Source of the DNA: Gallionella sp.
GTDB lineage: Bacteria > Pseudomonadota > Gammaproteobacteria > Burkholderiales > Gallionellaceae
DNA length: 41,086 nucleotides
Direction of reading: 5' to 3'
Assembly: GCA_030653355.1 (NCBI GenBank)
Contig: JAURZN010000058.1
Coordinates: forward strand, 1-41,086
Shown here: positions 25,682 to 34,610 of the stretch, piece after piece
How the letters are laid out: the number at the start of each line of letters is the position of its first letter
How positions within the stretch are numbered: position 1 is the stretch's first letter
Position numbers and translations under genes: made by a program
The notes under the pieces: model-generated
Database searches by the model: none
Told to the model about the DNA's origin: nothing
The model's input: only the letters and a program-made list of their open reading frames with translations

Positions 25682-26212
25682 TCAAGGCAGCACGGCGGCG
25701 ACTGCCGCGAGGTTGGCGAAAACCTGCGTCCCCTCCGGCAAACCACCTTTAGCCTGAGTCTTGACTCCCTTGCCGGTCAGTACCAGATAAGGGGTTGCGC
25801 CCAATGCCGCGGCGGATTGCAGATCGCGCAGCGAGTCACCCACGACCGGCACGCCGGTCAGATTAGTGTTGTAACGTGCGGCGATTTCTTCCAGCATGCC
25901 CGGATTCGGCTTGCGGCAATCACAACGGCTCTCAGCCGTATGCGGGCAGAAGAACACCGCATCTATGCGCGCCCCGACCAGCGCGCACGCTTTGTGCATC
26001 TTGTCGTGGATCGCATTCAATGTGGGCATGTCGAACAAACCGCGCCCGATACCGGACTGATTAGTCGCCACCACCACGCGGTAATCGGCCTGATTCAGGC
26101 GCGCAATGGCTTCCAGGCTACCCGGTATCGGCTGCCATTCGGCCGGATTCTTGATGAACTGGTCGGAATCCACATTGATTACGCCATCGCGGTCAAGGAT
26201 GATGAGTTTCAT
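25682..26212 (-). CDS. gmhB: D-glycero-beta-D-manno-heptose 1,7-bisphosphate 7-phosphatase
   Basis: HAD-superfamily phosphatase of 176 residues in the heptose branch of LPS core synthesis. The nucleophile motif is LDRDGV (D7, D9), the NQSGIGRG loop follows near 51, and a structural zinc site is formed by C89, H91, C97 and C99 (CPHTAESRCDC), typical of GmhB. The RKPNPGM motif supplies the third HAD segment. It is placed between glyS and plsC; a heptamer repeat tract lies in the 110-base gap from glyS. Confidence 0.94.
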   Translation of the reverse strand: MKLIILDRDGVINVDSDQFIKNPAEWQPIPGSLEAIARLNQADYRVVVATNQSGIGRGLFDMPTLNAIHDKMHKACALVGARIDAVFFCPHTAESRCDCRKPNPGMLEEIAARYNTNLTGVPVVGDSLRDLQSAAALGATPYLVLTGKGVKTQAKGGLPEGTQVFANLAAVAAVLP

Positions 26213-26220
26213 AAGGTTGT

Positions 26221-26262
26221 CGTTAGTCGTTAGTCGTTAGTCGTTAGTTATTAGTCGTTAGT
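26221..26262. repeat. Heptanucleotide tandem repeat, 6 units
   Basis: Six 7-base units: four CGTTAGT, one TATTAGT, one CGTTAGT. A reverse-complement copy of the unit, CTAACGA, occurs at 26310-26316 near the glyS stop, so the transcript could fold over about 50 bases. The tract lies inside the glyS-gmhB gap and starts eight bases upstream of the gmhB start codon on the transcribed strand. Confidence 0.93.
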
Positions 26263-26322
26263 TGGTGTTGTCGCTGCACGGTTTTTAACTACAAACTGGC
26301 GACTAGCGTCTAACGACTGTTT

Positions 26323-28434
26323 TTAAGTTGCCAGTCTCGAAAGATCGGCCACACGGTTCATCGCCTGATGCAGCTGAGCCAGTAAAGACAGACGGTTGGC
26401 GCGCAGTTTTTCGTCTTCGGCATTCACCATCACGCTGTCGAAAAACGCATCCACCGGTTCACGCAACGCGGCCAGTTCCTGCAACGAGGCGGTGTAATCG
26501 CCCGCAACAAAGGCCGCATCGGCGCGAGGTGCAATCAGACATAAAGCCTGATACAGCGCCTGCTCAGGCATTTCCAGCAACAGCGCAGCATCAACTGCAC
26601 CGCTCACGCCGCCTTCAACTTTTTTCAGAATATTTCCGACGCGCTTGTTGGCGGCGGCCAGTGCTGAAGCTTCCGGCAAGACAGCAAAAGCGCGTACCGC
26701 TTCCAGTTGTTTGGGCACAAGGTAAATCTGGGCCGGAAGCATACTCATCACCGCATCCACCTGATTGGCGGTATAGCCTTGTTCGCGCATCATTCCGCCC
26801 AGACGTTCGAAGATGAATGTTGCCACCTCGGTGTGCGCATCGCCCAACAAGCCATTTGGAAATCCGGCAAACGCGCTGTCCACCAGCACATTCAGACTGA
26901 GTGGCAATTGTTTCTCGATCAGCATGCGGATCACGCCCAGCGCATGACGGCGCAGCGCAAACGGGTCTTTATCGCCGGTAGGAATCTGGCCGATGCCGAA
27001 CAGGCCGACCAGCGTCTCCAGCTTGTCCGCCAGCGCCACGCAGATACCCACGCTGTTGCGCGGTAGTTCGTCGCCCGCGAAGCGCGGCTTGTAGTGGTCT
27101 TCGATGGCATAGGCCACCTCATCGCTCAGGCCGTCGTGCTGCGCGTAATAGCGCCCCATGATGCCTTGCAACTCAGGGAATTCGCCCACCATGTCGGTGA
27201 GCAGATCCGCCTTGGCGAGCAGTGCGGCCTGGTCGGCCTGCAAGGCCAGTGCCTCTCCGCCCAGTTGCTGCCCGATGGCGCGGGCGATGGCCTGCACGCG
27301 TTCCACACGTTCGCCCTGCGTGCCCAGCTTGTTGTGATACACAACCCTGGACAGCCCCAGCACGCGCGCATCCAGCGGCTTCTTGCGATCCTGATCATAG
27401 AAAAATTTCGCATCTGCCAGACGCGGGCGCACCACGCGCTCGTTGCCGCTGATTACCAGACTGGCGTCTTTCGGGCGAATATTGGAGACGATCAAAAATT
27501 TGTTGGTCAACTTACCTTGTGCGTCCAGCAGCGGAAAATATTTCTGGTTCGCCTTCATGGTCAGGATCAGGCATTCCTGCGGCACGTCCAGATAGTCTGT
27601 TTCGAACGTACCGACCAGTACATTGGGGCGTTCGACCAGCGCCGTCACTTCGTCCAGCAGCGCAGCATCCTCAATCGGTCTGAGTCCTTCCTTGCCCGCT
27701 GCAGCGGCAAGCTGGCGCGCGATTTCGGCACGGCGCTGCTCAAAGTTGGCGATCACCGCTCCTTCGGTTTCCAACTGCCGCGCGTAACTATCGGCATCTT
27801 CCAGCACGATATTGTCAATCGCCGCCTCGAAGCGATGGCCTTTAGTCGTGTTGCCCGCCGTCAGGCCCAGCACACTGACCGGAATAATTTTTCTGCCATG
27901 CAATGCGACCAGACTGTGCGCGGGGCGCACAAAATTGACGGTTTCCCAGCCGTCGCCCGTGGGATCAGGATAGGTCATCACCTTGGCAATCGGCAGTCTG
28001 GCGATGGTTTCCAGCAGAGCCTGCTGCAAGCCTTCCGGCAGTTTCACACCCGCCACGATACTGTCAAAATAAAGCGCCTCAGCCTTGCCGTCCATCTCGC
28101 GCCTCAAACCCGGCACGACCGATGCGTCCGCACCCATACTAGCCAATTTTTTCAACAGCGCAGACGTGGCATTGCCTTCTGCATCCAGCCCGACTTTGAC
28201 CGGCATCAGCTTCTGCGACACGGGCCGATCCGCCGCCTGTACCGACACACTTTCGATATGCACTGCCAGACGGCGCGGCGAGGCAAACGCCGTCACGCTC
28301 GTATCTTTCAGTGCCAATCCTTGCGCGATCAGACTGGCTGACAAAACTTCAGAAAAACTTTCCCCCAATTTTTTCAACGATTTGGGTGGCAGCTCTTCGA
28401 CAAACAGCTCAACCAGTAAATTTTTCGTGCTCAT
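26323..28434 (-). CDS. glyS: Glycyl-tRNA synthetase beta subunit
   Basis: The 703-residue beta subunit of the alpha2beta2 glycyl-tRNA synthetase; it recognises tRNA and supports charging by GlyQ. The N-terminus [15 protein letters not shown], the SPRRLAVHI segment near residue 52 and the [18 protein letters not shown] block near 295 are typical. The C-terminal anticodon-binding DALR-like region ends RVADLSRL. The start overlaps the glyQ stop by four bases (ATGA). Length is normal for the family. Confidence 0.96.
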   Translation of the reverse strand: MSTKNLLVELFVEELPPKSLKKLGESFSEVLSASLIAQGLALKDTSVTAFASPRRLAVHIESVSVQAADRPVSQKLMPVKVGLDAEGNATSALLKKLASMGADASVVPGLRREMDGKAEALYFDSIVAGVKLPEGLQQALLETIARLPIAKVMTYPDPTGDGWETVNFVRPAHSLVALHGRKIIPVSVLGLTAGNTTKGHRFEAAIDNIVLEDADSYARQLETEGAVIANFEQRRAEIARQLAAAAGKEGLRPIEDAALLDEVTALVERPNVLVGTFETDYLDVPQECLILTMKANQKYFPLLDAQGKLTNKFLIVSNIRPKDASLVISGNERVVRPRLADAKFFYDQDRKKPLDARVLGLSRVVYHNKLGTQGERVERVQAIARAIGQQLGGEALALQADQAALLAKADLLTDMVGEFPELQGIMGRYYAQHDGLSDEVAYAIEDHYKPRFAGDELPRNSVGICVALADKLETLVGLFGIGQIPTGDKDPFALRRHALGVIRMLIEKQLPLSLNVLVDSAFAGFPNGLLGDAHTEVATFIFERLGGMMREQGYTANQVDAVMSMLPAQIYLVPKQLEAVRAFAVLPEASALAAANKRVGNILKKVEGGVSGAVDAALLLEMPEQALYQALCLIAPRADAAFVAGDYTASLQELAALREPVDAFFDSVMVNAEDEKLRANRLSLLAQLHQAMNRVADLSRLAT

Positions 28435-29378
28435 GCTGCCACTCCTTCGGCTTTGCTCAGGACAGGCTTGTTATTTTCGATCTGCGCCAGCACTTCATCA
28501 GCCCATCCTGCAGGCGCCATCGGAAAACCCAGACGCGCGCGACTGTCGAGATAGGCCGCCGCAACGCTGCGCGCCAGATTGCGTATCCGCCCGATGTAGG
28601 CGGCGCGTTCGGTCACAGAAATCGCGCCTCTGGCATCCAGTAAATTAAAACTGTGCGCGGCTTTGAGCACCTGTTCGTAAGCGGGCAAGGCCAGCTGGTT
28701 TTCCATTAGATGCTTGGCTTGTTTCTCGTAGCTGCCAAACGCGCCCAGCAAAAAGTCCACATCGCTGTGTTCAAAGTTGTAGGTGGATTGCTCGACCTCA
28801 TTCTGGTGATATACGTCGCGATAGCTGACGCCCGGCGTCCAGGTCAAATCAAACACGTTCTCCACGCCTTGCAAATACATCGCCAGCCGCTCCAGCCCGT
28901 AGGTAATCTCACCGGTGATCGGCCTGCAATCGATACCACCGACCTGCTGAAAATAAGTGAACTGGGTGACTTCCATGCCGTTCAGCCATACTTCCCAGCC
29001 TAACCCCCAGGCGCCCAGCGTCGGATTCTCCCAGTCGTCCTCGACGAAGCGAATGTCGTTCTGTTTGAGATCGAAGCCCAGCGCCTCCAGCGAACCGAGA
29101 TACAACTCAAGAATGTTGGCAGGTGCGGGTTTGAGCACCACCTGAAACTGGTAGTAATGCTGCAGGCGATTCGGGTTTTCACCGTAACGACCATCCTTTG
29201 GACGGCGCGAAGGCTGAACATAAGCCGCACGCCAGGGCTCAGGGCCGAGTGCGCGCAAAAAAGTGGCGGTATGCGAGGTGCCTGCGCCAACTTCCATGTC
29301 ATAAGGCTGGAGCAGCGCGCAACCCTGCTTGTCCCAATAATTCTGTAGTGTCAGGATGATTTGCTGAAAGGTGAGCAT
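28431..29378 (-). CDS. glyQ: Glycyl-tRNA synthetase alpha subunit
   Basis: Catalytic class II subunit of 315 residues. Recognisable blocks are [15 protein letters not shown] at the N-terminus, [20 protein letters not shown], the [19 protein letters not shown] stretch and the [26 protein letters not shown] block. The ATG at 29378 gives the usual N-terminus. The last residues, [12 protein letters not shown], are encoded by a dispersed repeat (see 28444-28467), so the tail is longer than needed for the fold. It overlaps glyS by four bases. Confidence 0.96.
   Translation of the reverse strand: MLTFQQIILTLQNYWDKQGCALLQPYDMEVGAGTSHTATFLRALGPEPWRAAYVQPSRRPKDGRYGENPNRLQHYYQFQVVLKPAPANILELYLGSLEALGFDLKQNDIRFVEDDWENPTLGAWGLGWEVWLNGMEVTQFTYFQQVGGIDCRPITGEITYGLERLAMYLQGVENVFDLTWTPGVSYRDVYHQNEVEQSTYNFEHSDVDFLLGAFGSYEKQAKHLMENQLALPAYEQVLKAAHSFNLLDARGAISVTERAAYIGRIRNLARSVAAAYLDSRARLGFPMAPAGWADEVLAQIENNKPVLSKAEGVAA
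28444..28467. repeat. Dispersed repeat element inside the 3' end of glyQ
   Basis: The plus strand reads CCTTCGGCTTTGCTCAGG and continues to GGC, a 24-base form of the short repeat known from many bacterial genomes; in glyQ it is read as PVLSKAEG. It is the only copy seen in the window. Confidence 0.7.
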
Positions 29379-29409
29379 CGTGTGATTTTGAGCAATTGCA
29401 AAGGAGCGC

Positions 29410-29439
29410 ATTTTACGGGTTTTACGGCTTCTGCGTCAG
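29410..29439 (-). promoter_or_regulatory. Possible promoter of the glyQ-glyS operon
   Basis: On the minus strand, CTGACG (29439-29434), an 18-base spacer and TAAAAT (29415-29410) lie 32 bases before the glyQ start. Both hexamers deviate from consensus by one or two bases. Confidence 0.35.
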
Positions 29440-29576
29440 CCCCATCATTCCGGACAGGCAATATTCTGCTGTCGGTGCTGAATACAAACAGATAAAACTC
29501 ATACATACCGGCGTTCGGTGACGCATCCGGCGAGTCAGACATGGCGGCATCACCGCCTGAATCGCACGTCGGCGCA

Positions 29577-29604
29577 TTGAAAAATATCTGCACCCGTATA
29601 TACT
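29577..29604 (+). promoter_or_regulatory. Possible sigma70-type promoter of the rod-like gene
   Basis: TTGAAA (29577-29582), a 16-base spacer and TATACT (29599-29604) lie 29 bases upstream of the start codon. It does not resemble a flagellar sigma28 promoter. Confidence 0.5.
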
Positions 29605-29633
29605 GCCAGCCTGAATAACTTTTCAATGCGGAT

Positions 29634-29933
29634 ATGAACGTCATTTCTTCCATTGCGCTCTCCGGCATGAATGCAGCGCAGACTCGCTTGCAGGCCTCTG
29701 CGCACAATATCGCCAATCTCAATACGCCGGGATTTAAGCGTCAGGAAGTATCGCAGAGTACGGTCACTGAAGGCGGCACGCTTGCCCAGGTTAGCGACAG
29801 TGCGGGCAGCAGTGTCGAACTGGAAACAGACATGGTGCAGCAGTTGCAAGCCAAAAACAGCTATCTGGCCAATCTGTCGGTATTCAAGGCCAACAACGCC
29901 ATGCTGGGAACGCTGCTGGATATCAAGGCCTGA
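29634..29933 (+). CDS. Minimal flagellar rod/hook-like protein, 99 residues
   Basis: A short protein that joins the two terminal motifs of flagellar axial proteins. Residues about 5-35 (IALSGMNAAQTRLQASAHNIANLNTPGFKRQ) match the N-terminal Flg_bb_rod motif, and residues about 62-98 (VELETDMVQQLQAKNSYLANLSVFKANNAMLGTLLDI) match the C-terminal Flg_bbr_C helix. The middle domain is almost absent. It is smaller than FlgB or FlgC and stands alone between glyQ and a DUF3301 gene, away from any flagellar gene. Whether it enters a flagellar rod is not known. Confidence 0.82.
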   Translation: MNVISSIALSGMNAAQTRLQASAHNIANLNTPGFKRQEVSQSTVTEGGTLAQVSDSAGSSVELETDMVQQLQAKNSYLANLSVFKANNAMLGTLLDIKA

Positions 29934-29940
29934 ACCCTGT

Positions 29941-30258
29941 TCAAGGCAGTATTTGATAGGGTTCCATCGTGACCGAGTCGATTTTGTCACCGAGCAGAAT
30001 CAGTTGCCCCTCCAGCCGGGTATTGCCGGTTTCACTGAATTCAAAACGATAGGTACGGCGCAGCACGCGACGCCCGTCTTTGTCGCGCGCCAGTGTCAGT
30101 GCGACGCTGGCGACCGTGTCGTCAAGAAACTGCACCTGTGCCTCACTACAGGCCTGCTTACCTCCGCTCCGCGCGACCTCAAGCGCGCGCAAACTATCGA
30201 ACCAGAACCAGGCCAGCGCGACCAACACCAGCATTAAAAGCAAACTTGCCATATCCAT
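29941..30258 (-). CDS. DUF3301 family membrane-anchored protein
   Basis: A 105-residue protein with a single N-terminal membrane helix (about residues 4-22) followed by a cytosolic or periplasmic domain with an ALEVARSGGKQACSEAQVQFLDDTVA pattern typical of DUF3301. The C-terminal half is beta-rich (RRTYRFEFSETGN, LILLGDKIDSVTMEPY). The function is unknown. An ATG two codons inside could also start the protein. It converges with the rod-like gene with a seven-base gap. Confidence 0.78.
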   Translation of the reverse strand: MDMASLLLMLVLVALAWFWFDSLRALEVARSGGKQACSEAQVQFLDDTVASVALTLARDKDGRRVLRRTYRFEFSETGNTRLEGQLILLGDKIDSVTMEPYQILP

Positions 30259-30310
30259 AGTCTGAAATTACCAAATGAGGCGCCGCAACCCGCGAAACAG
30301 GTGCAGGCCT

Positions 30311-30607
30311 TTAATTGTGCATCCGCCTTTCCTCGATACAGTCGCTGTCGCCCGCCTGATATTCACGACAAATCATCGGTCTGCGCGAATAAATCGTGCA
30401 CAGCATGGTGCGCCTGTCCAGAGCCGAGCACCAGCCGTCGTCAAGACGCGCCATGATCCACCCGCCCCAGCGATCCCGTTCCGTCATTGCGGGCGGAATA
30501 TCGTCGTCGCCCATCAGCATCACTTCCAGCCGGCAGCAACATGCCTTGCATGAGGCGCAGCTTATGACCGGCCTGTCGTCTGCATTGTCGATTTTGATAT
30601 TTTTCAA
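30311..30607 (-). CDS. YkgJ-type cysteine-cluster protein
   Basis: A 98-residue protein with a CASCKACCC motif near residues 17-25, a CSALDRRTMLCTIYSRRPMICREY segment near 60-83 and a final cysteine near 89. This spacing is that of the YkgJ/CxxCxxCC family, believed to bind zinc or an iron-sulfur cluster. The activity is unknown. It lies 37 bases downstream of folE2 on the same strand and could be cotranscribed with it. Confidence 0.82.
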   Translation of the reverse strand: MKNIKIDNADDRPVISCASCKACCCRLEVMLMGDDDIPPAMTERDRWGGWIMARLDDGWCSALDRRTMLCTIYSRRPMICREYQAGDSDCIEERRMHN

Positions 30608-30644
30608 GCCTTGTATAGCCGTATCAGCGGCTCAGAAACACCGC

Positions 30645-31442
30645 TTACTCTTTGGTTTTATCCCGCTCAATCAGTGCATAAGCCGAGTGATTGTGAATGG
30701 ATTCAAAGTTTTCCGATTCGATGATATAGGCGTCGATACGATCATCCGCATTGAGCACCGCAGCCACGTCGCGCACCATATCTTCGACAAACTTGGGGTT
30801 ATCGTAAGCGCGTTCGGTGACATATTTCTCATCGGGGCGTTTGAGCAAGCCATACAGCTCACACGAAGCCTGTTTCTCGGCAATATCGACCACCTCTTCA
30901 ATCCAGACGAAGCTGTTGGTGCGCAAGGTGATGGTCACATGCGAACGCTGGTTGTGTGCGCCGCGCTCGGAAATCTTCTTTGAGCAGGGACACAGACTGG
31001 TCACCGGCACCAATACCTTCATGGTCACATGCGCTTCGCCGTCCTTCATTTCGCCGATCAGGGTCACATCGTAATCAAGCAGGCTCTGTACGCCGGATAT
31101 GGGCGCAGTCTTGTTGACGAAATACGGAAAATTCATCTCGATATAGCCGGACTGCGCTTCCAGCAACACCACCATTTCGCGCAGGATCTTCTCGAATGAT
31201 TCCACGGAAATTTCACGTTCATGCCGGTTGAGTATCTCGACAAAGCGCGACATGTGCGTGCCTTTAAAATTGTGCGGCAAATGCACATACATGTTAAAAG
31301 TCGCGATGGTGTGCTGCACGCCGACGCTCTTGTCCTGAACCTTAACCGGGTGACGGATCCCTTTGATACCAACGCGGTTGATCGCTATCTGGCGCAAATC
31401 AGCCGAGCTTTGCACATCGGCAATGGATTTTTGTGTATTCAT
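30645..31442 (-). CDS. folE2: GTP cyclohydrolase I type IB
   Basis: Catalyses the first step of folate (and queuosine) synthesis, GTP to dihydroneopterin triphosphate. The 265-residue chain has the FolE2 active-site segment [21 protein letters not shown] with C151, C153, E159 and H163. Type IB enzymes can use metals other than zinc, and in many bacteria they back up the zinc enzyme FolE. The start at 31442 precedes [14 protein letters not shown], the usual N-terminus. It stands downstream of dxs, with a TATAAT on the same strand in the 55-base gap. Confidence 0.95.
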   Translation of the reverse strand: MNTQKSIADVQSSADLRQIAINRVGIKGIRHPVKVQDKSVGVQHTIATFNMYVHLPHNFKGTHMSRFVEILNRHEREISVESFEKILREMVVLLEAQSGYIEMNFPYFVNKTAPISGVQSLLDYDVTLIGEMKDGEAHVTMKVLVPVTSLCPCSKKISERGAHNQRSHVTITLRTNSFVWIEEVVDIAEKQASCELYGLLKRPDEKYVTERAYDNPKFVEDMVRDVAAVLNADDRIDAYIIESENFESIHNHSAYALIERDKTKE

Positions 31443-31475
31443 GGTGTGCTTTCTATCAAATTACGGATAGGCGGG

Positions 31476-31481
31476 ATTATA
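31476..31481 (-). promoter_or_regulatory. Possible -10 element of folE2
   Basis: On the minus strand TATAAT (31481-31476) stands 33 bases before the folE2 start. It is flanked by a 6-base inverted repeat GGGATT/AATCCC (31473-31490) that might be an operator. A clear -35 hexamer is not seen. Confidence 0.4.
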
Positions 31482-31497
31482 ACCAATCCCGACAAGA

Positions 31498-33342
31498 TTA
31501 CTTGGTTAATTTTCCATTTATTGCGGCAACCAGCCCCGCGGCATCCAGCCCGCAGTCCGCCAGCATCTGTCCCGGAGCGCCCAGTTCGATGAATATAACC
31601 GGCAATCCCAGTTGCAGCAACGGCAGCGATAAGCCCTGCTGCAACAGGCATTCTGCAACCGCGCTGCCCGCCCCGCCCTGTACGGCATTTTCTTCCACCG
31701 TAACCAGCAGCTCATGCTCGCGTGCCATGCGCAACACCAGCTCGGCATCCAGCGGTTTGACGAAGCGCATATTCACCACGCTCGCATTCAGTTGCTCGGC
31801 CGCCAGCAAAGCGGACGCCAGCATGGAGCCAAACGCCAGTATCGCCACCCGCTTGCCCTCACGACGCACTTCGCCACGCCCCACAGGCAAAGCCTGCATC
31901 TCGCCGCTTATGGCCACGCCAGGCCCCACGCCGCGCGGATAACGCACCGCGCTCGGCGTATTCAGCGTGATTGCGGTGTACAGCATCTGACGGCATTCGT
32001 TTTCATCGCCGGGTGTCATCACGGTCATGTTCGGGATGCAACGCAGATAAGACAAATCGAAGCTGCCCGCATGGGTCGCACCGTCTGCGCCTACCAGCCC
32101 GCCGCGATCTATCGCCAAAACCACCGGCAGATTCTGTATCGCGATATCGTGGATCAGCTGATCGTAAGCGCGTTGCAGGAAAGTCGAATAAATCGCTACC
32201 ACCGGCTTATAACCATCGCAGGCCAGCCCTGCGGCAAAGGTCAGCGCGTGTTGTTCGGCGATGCCCACATCGAAATACCGCGCCGGGAATTTTTCTGCGA
32301 ATTCCTGCATACCCGAACCATCGCACATCGCAGGGGTAATGCCGACCACGCGCTCATTCTGAGCGGCGATGTCGCACAGCCATTGCCCGAACACCTGAGT
32401 GTAGGTGGGTTTTCCGGCCCGCTTCTGCACGATACCGTTATCACGGTCGAACTTGCTCACGCCGTGATACAGCAGGCAGTCTTCTTCCGCCAACGCGTAA
32501 CCCTTGCCCTTCTGCGTGACGACATGCAGGAACTGCGGGCCTTCGAGCTCACGAATATTGCCCAGCGTGTCCAGCAGCGCATCCAGATCGTGACCATCGA
32601 CCGGGCCGATGTAATTAAAACCGAATTCCTCAAACATCGTGCTCGGCGTCACCATGCCCTTGACGTGTTCTTCGGCACGTTTGGCGAATTCCAGCATAGG
32701 CGGCATGCCCTTGAGCACTTTTTCGCTGCCGCGCCGCATCGCCGCGTAAAAACGCCCGGACATCAAACGCGCCAGATAATTGTTCAGCGCGCCGACAGGT
32801 CGCGATATGGACATGTCGTTGTCGTTGAGTATCACCAGCAAATTGGCGTCCATCGCGCCCGCATTGTTGAGCGCCTCGAACGCCATGCCGCCCGTCATCG
32901 CACCATCGCCGATGATCGCCACCGCACGCCGCTTTGCGCCGGACAATTGCGCCGCCACCGCCATGCCCAATGCAGCCGAAATCGAGGTGCTCGAATGCCC
33001 GGTACCGAAGGTGTCGTAAGGGCTTTCATCGCGCTTGGGGAATCCCGCAATGCCGCCCGCCATGCGCAAGGTATTCATCGCCTGGCGTCGTCCAGTAAGA
33101 ATTTTATGCGCATAGGTCTGATGTCCCACATCCCACACCAGCCTGTCTTCCGGGGTGTCGTAGATGTAATGCAGGGCGATGGTCAACTCGACGGTACCGA
33201 GGTTGGAAGACAAGTGCCCGCCGGTTTTGCTGACTGATTCGACCAGAAACTCGCGCAATTCCTTGGCAAGCTGCGGCAGTCTGTCGCGCGCCAACTTGCG
33301 TAAATCTTCAGGGGTGTTGATGGTATTGAGCAGTGAATACAT
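31498..33342 (-). CDS. dxs: 1-deoxy-D-xylulose-5-phosphate synthase
   Basis: First enzyme of the MEP isoprenoid pathway, 614 residues, thiamine-diphosphate dependent. The N-terminal domain shows [34 protein letters not shown], and the ThDP/Mg motif GDGAMTGG at 145-152. The middle domain has the [23 protein letters not shown] block, and the C-terminal transketolase domain follows. It begins on the last base of ispA, so the xseB-ispA-dxs genes form one operon. Confidence 0.97.
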   Translation of the reverse strand: MYSLLNTINTPEDLRKLARDRLPQLAKELREFLVESVSKTGGHLSSNLGTVELTIALHYIYDTPEDRLVWDVGHQTYAHKILTGRRQAMNTLRMAGGIAGFPKRDESPYDTFGTGHSSTSISAALGMAVAAQLSGAKRRAVAIIGDGAMTGGMAFEALNNAGAMDANLLVILNDNDMSISRPVGALNNYLARLMSGRFYAAMRRGSEKVLKGMPPMLEFAKRAEEHVKGMVTPSTMFEEFGFNYIGPVDGHDLDALLDTLGNIRELEGPQFLHVVTQKGKGYALAEEDCLLYHGVSKFDRDNGIVQKRAGKPTYTQVFGQWLCDIAAQNERVVGITPAMCDGSGMQEFAEKFPARYFDVGIAEQHALTFAAGLACDGYKPVVAIYSTFLQRAYDQLIHDIAIQNLPVVLAIDRGGLVGADGATHAGSFDLSYLRCIPNMTVMTPGDENECRQMLYTAITLNTPSAVRYPRGVGPGVAISGEMQALPVGRGEVRREGKRVAILAFGSMLASALLAAEQLNASVVNMRFVKPLDAELVLRMAREHELLVTVEENAVQGGAGSAVAECLLQQGLSLPLLQLGLPVIFIELGAPGQMLADCGLDAAGLVAAINGKLTK

Positions 33343-34232
33343 CAGAACTTTCTTAACACGATGAAATCAGCAAGTTCACGCAGACGTAACGCTTTATCGC
33401 CGAATTCCGCCAGCGTTTCCACGGCTTCCGCGTGCAGGTCGTGCGCCATGCCACGCGCAGCCTGCACGCCCAGCAGGGTGACATAAGTCGGTTTATCGTT
33501 ATCGGCATCCTTGCCTGCAGTCTTGCCCAGCGTGGCAGTGTCGGCCGCAAAGTCGAGCACATCATCCACCACCTGAAACGCCAGCCCGACGCATTTGCCG
33601 AAATGGTCCAACCTGGCCAATTGTGCTGCCGAAACGGTTCCGCACTGTGCGCCAAGCAAAATCGCCGCGCGTATCAAGGCACCCGTCTTGTGTATGTGCA
33701 TATTCTCCAGTTCAGGCAGGCTTAACGCGCGACCGACGCTCTCCAGATCAATCGCCTGTCCGCCTGCCATACCGCGCGAACCGGAAGCCGCCGCCAGCAG
33801 TTTGATCATCTCCAATTGCCGCAAACCATCATCGCTGAGCCGATGTTCGCTCATCAGCTGAAATGCCAGCGTTTGCAGGCTGTCGCCGACCAGCAGCGCA
33901 GTCGCCTCGTCATATTGCACATGACAGGTCGGCTTGCCCCGGCGCAACACATCGTCGTCCATGCACGGCATATCATCGTGAACCAGGGAATAAGCATGAA
34001 TCAGCTCGACCGCCGCCGCCGCGATATTGACGCGTTCCACATCCGCGCCTGCCCACTCACCCGCCGCAAAAGCCAGCAGGGGGCGTACCCGTTTACCGCC
34101 ATCCAGCACGGCATAGCGCATCGCCTGATGTAAACGCTGCGGCGACACTTCGGCTTGAGGCAGTAAATCGCGCAGCACCTCTTCGAAGCGGGATTGGTGA
34201 GCCGCCGTCCAGCCTGCAAAATCGACTGTCAT
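33342..34232 (-). CDS. ispA: Polyprenyl (farnesyl) diphosphate synthase
   Basis: Short-chain prenyltransferase of 296 residues that condenses isopentenyl and allylic diphosphates. The first aspartate-rich motif is DDMPCMDDD (D86-D93) and the second is [10 protein letters not shown] near residue 215; GGKRVRPLL near 45 and the AYSLVHDD helix are also typical. The residue before the first motif suggests farnesyl diphosphate as product. It overlaps the xseB stop by four bases and meets dxs at one base. Confidence 0.95.
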   Translation of the reverse strand: MTVDFAGWTAAHQSRFEEVLRDLLPQAEVSPQRLHQAMRYAVLDGGKRVRPLLAFAAGEWAGADVERVNIAAAAVELIHAYSLVHDDMPCMDDDVLRRGKPTCHVQYDEATALLVGDSLQTLAFQLMSEHRLSDDGLRQLEMIKLLAAASGSRGMAGGQAIDLESVGRALSLPELENMHIHKTGALIRAAILLGAQCGTVSAAQLARLDHFGKCVGLAFQVVDDVLDFAADTATLGKTAGKDADNDKPTYVTLLGVQAARGMAHDLHAEAVETLAEFGDKALRLRELADFIVLRKF

Positions 34233-34495
34233 CCTAAAACCTCGCCGGGCGGCAACTCTTTGAGCACGCCCTCTTCCAGCACGCGCACTTGTTGTTGCGC
34301 GTCTTCCAGACGATTGCGACAGAAGGCCAGCAGTTCCGCGCCGCGTTTGTAGGCAGCCAGCGAATCTTCCAGCGACAACTTGCCTGCCTCCATATCGGCA
34401 ACGATTTGCTCAAGCTCGACCATTGCCGACTCGTAGCCCTGTGGTTTATGCGGTTTTCCGGCCATTTCAGTCTTCTGCGTAGGAAAGGCAGACAT
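34229..34495 (-). CDS. xseB: Exodeoxyribonuclease VII small subunit
   Basis: An 88-residue helical protein that forms filaments on the large subunit XseA and controls its activity on single-stranded DNA. The core YESAMVELEQIVADMEAGKLSLEDSLAAYKRGAELLAFCRNRLEDAQQQV is characteristic. Start at ATG 34495 is used; an inner ATG at 34465 would give 78 residues, closer to many homologues, and a TTG at 34504 is also possible. It heads the xseB-ispA-dxs operon and is divergent from the Rieske gene. Confidence 0.92.
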   Translation of the reverse strand: MSAFPTQKTEMAGKPHKPQGYESAMVELEQIVADMEAGKLSLEDSLAAYKRGAELLAFCRNRLEDAQQQVRVLEEGVLKELPPGEVLG

Positions 34496-34610
34496 TTTAC
34501 CCAAGGCATCCTGTATGAGCCAATTTTTGTTGCCCTCACCCCTGATTTAAGGGAAAATCGCGTCCTTTCCCGTAACAAACGTATTCACTATTTGTAAGGA
34601 CGATGTGGGT

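Noticed and set aside
27094-28341. Open frame of 415 codons on the plus strand opposite glyS
   Set aside because: It mirrors the GC-rich third-position pattern of glyS, has no recognisable domain and no ribosome-binding site; glyS on the other strand is unmistakable.
31473-31490. Zur site upstream of folE2
   Set aside because: One GTTATA half-site is present, but the second half does not form the palindrome; only a simple GGGATT/AATCCC inverted repeat is seen.
31714-33237. Open frame of 507 codons on the plus strand opposite dxs
   Set aside because: Antisense shadow of dxs with low-complexity His/Arg-rich translation and no family match.
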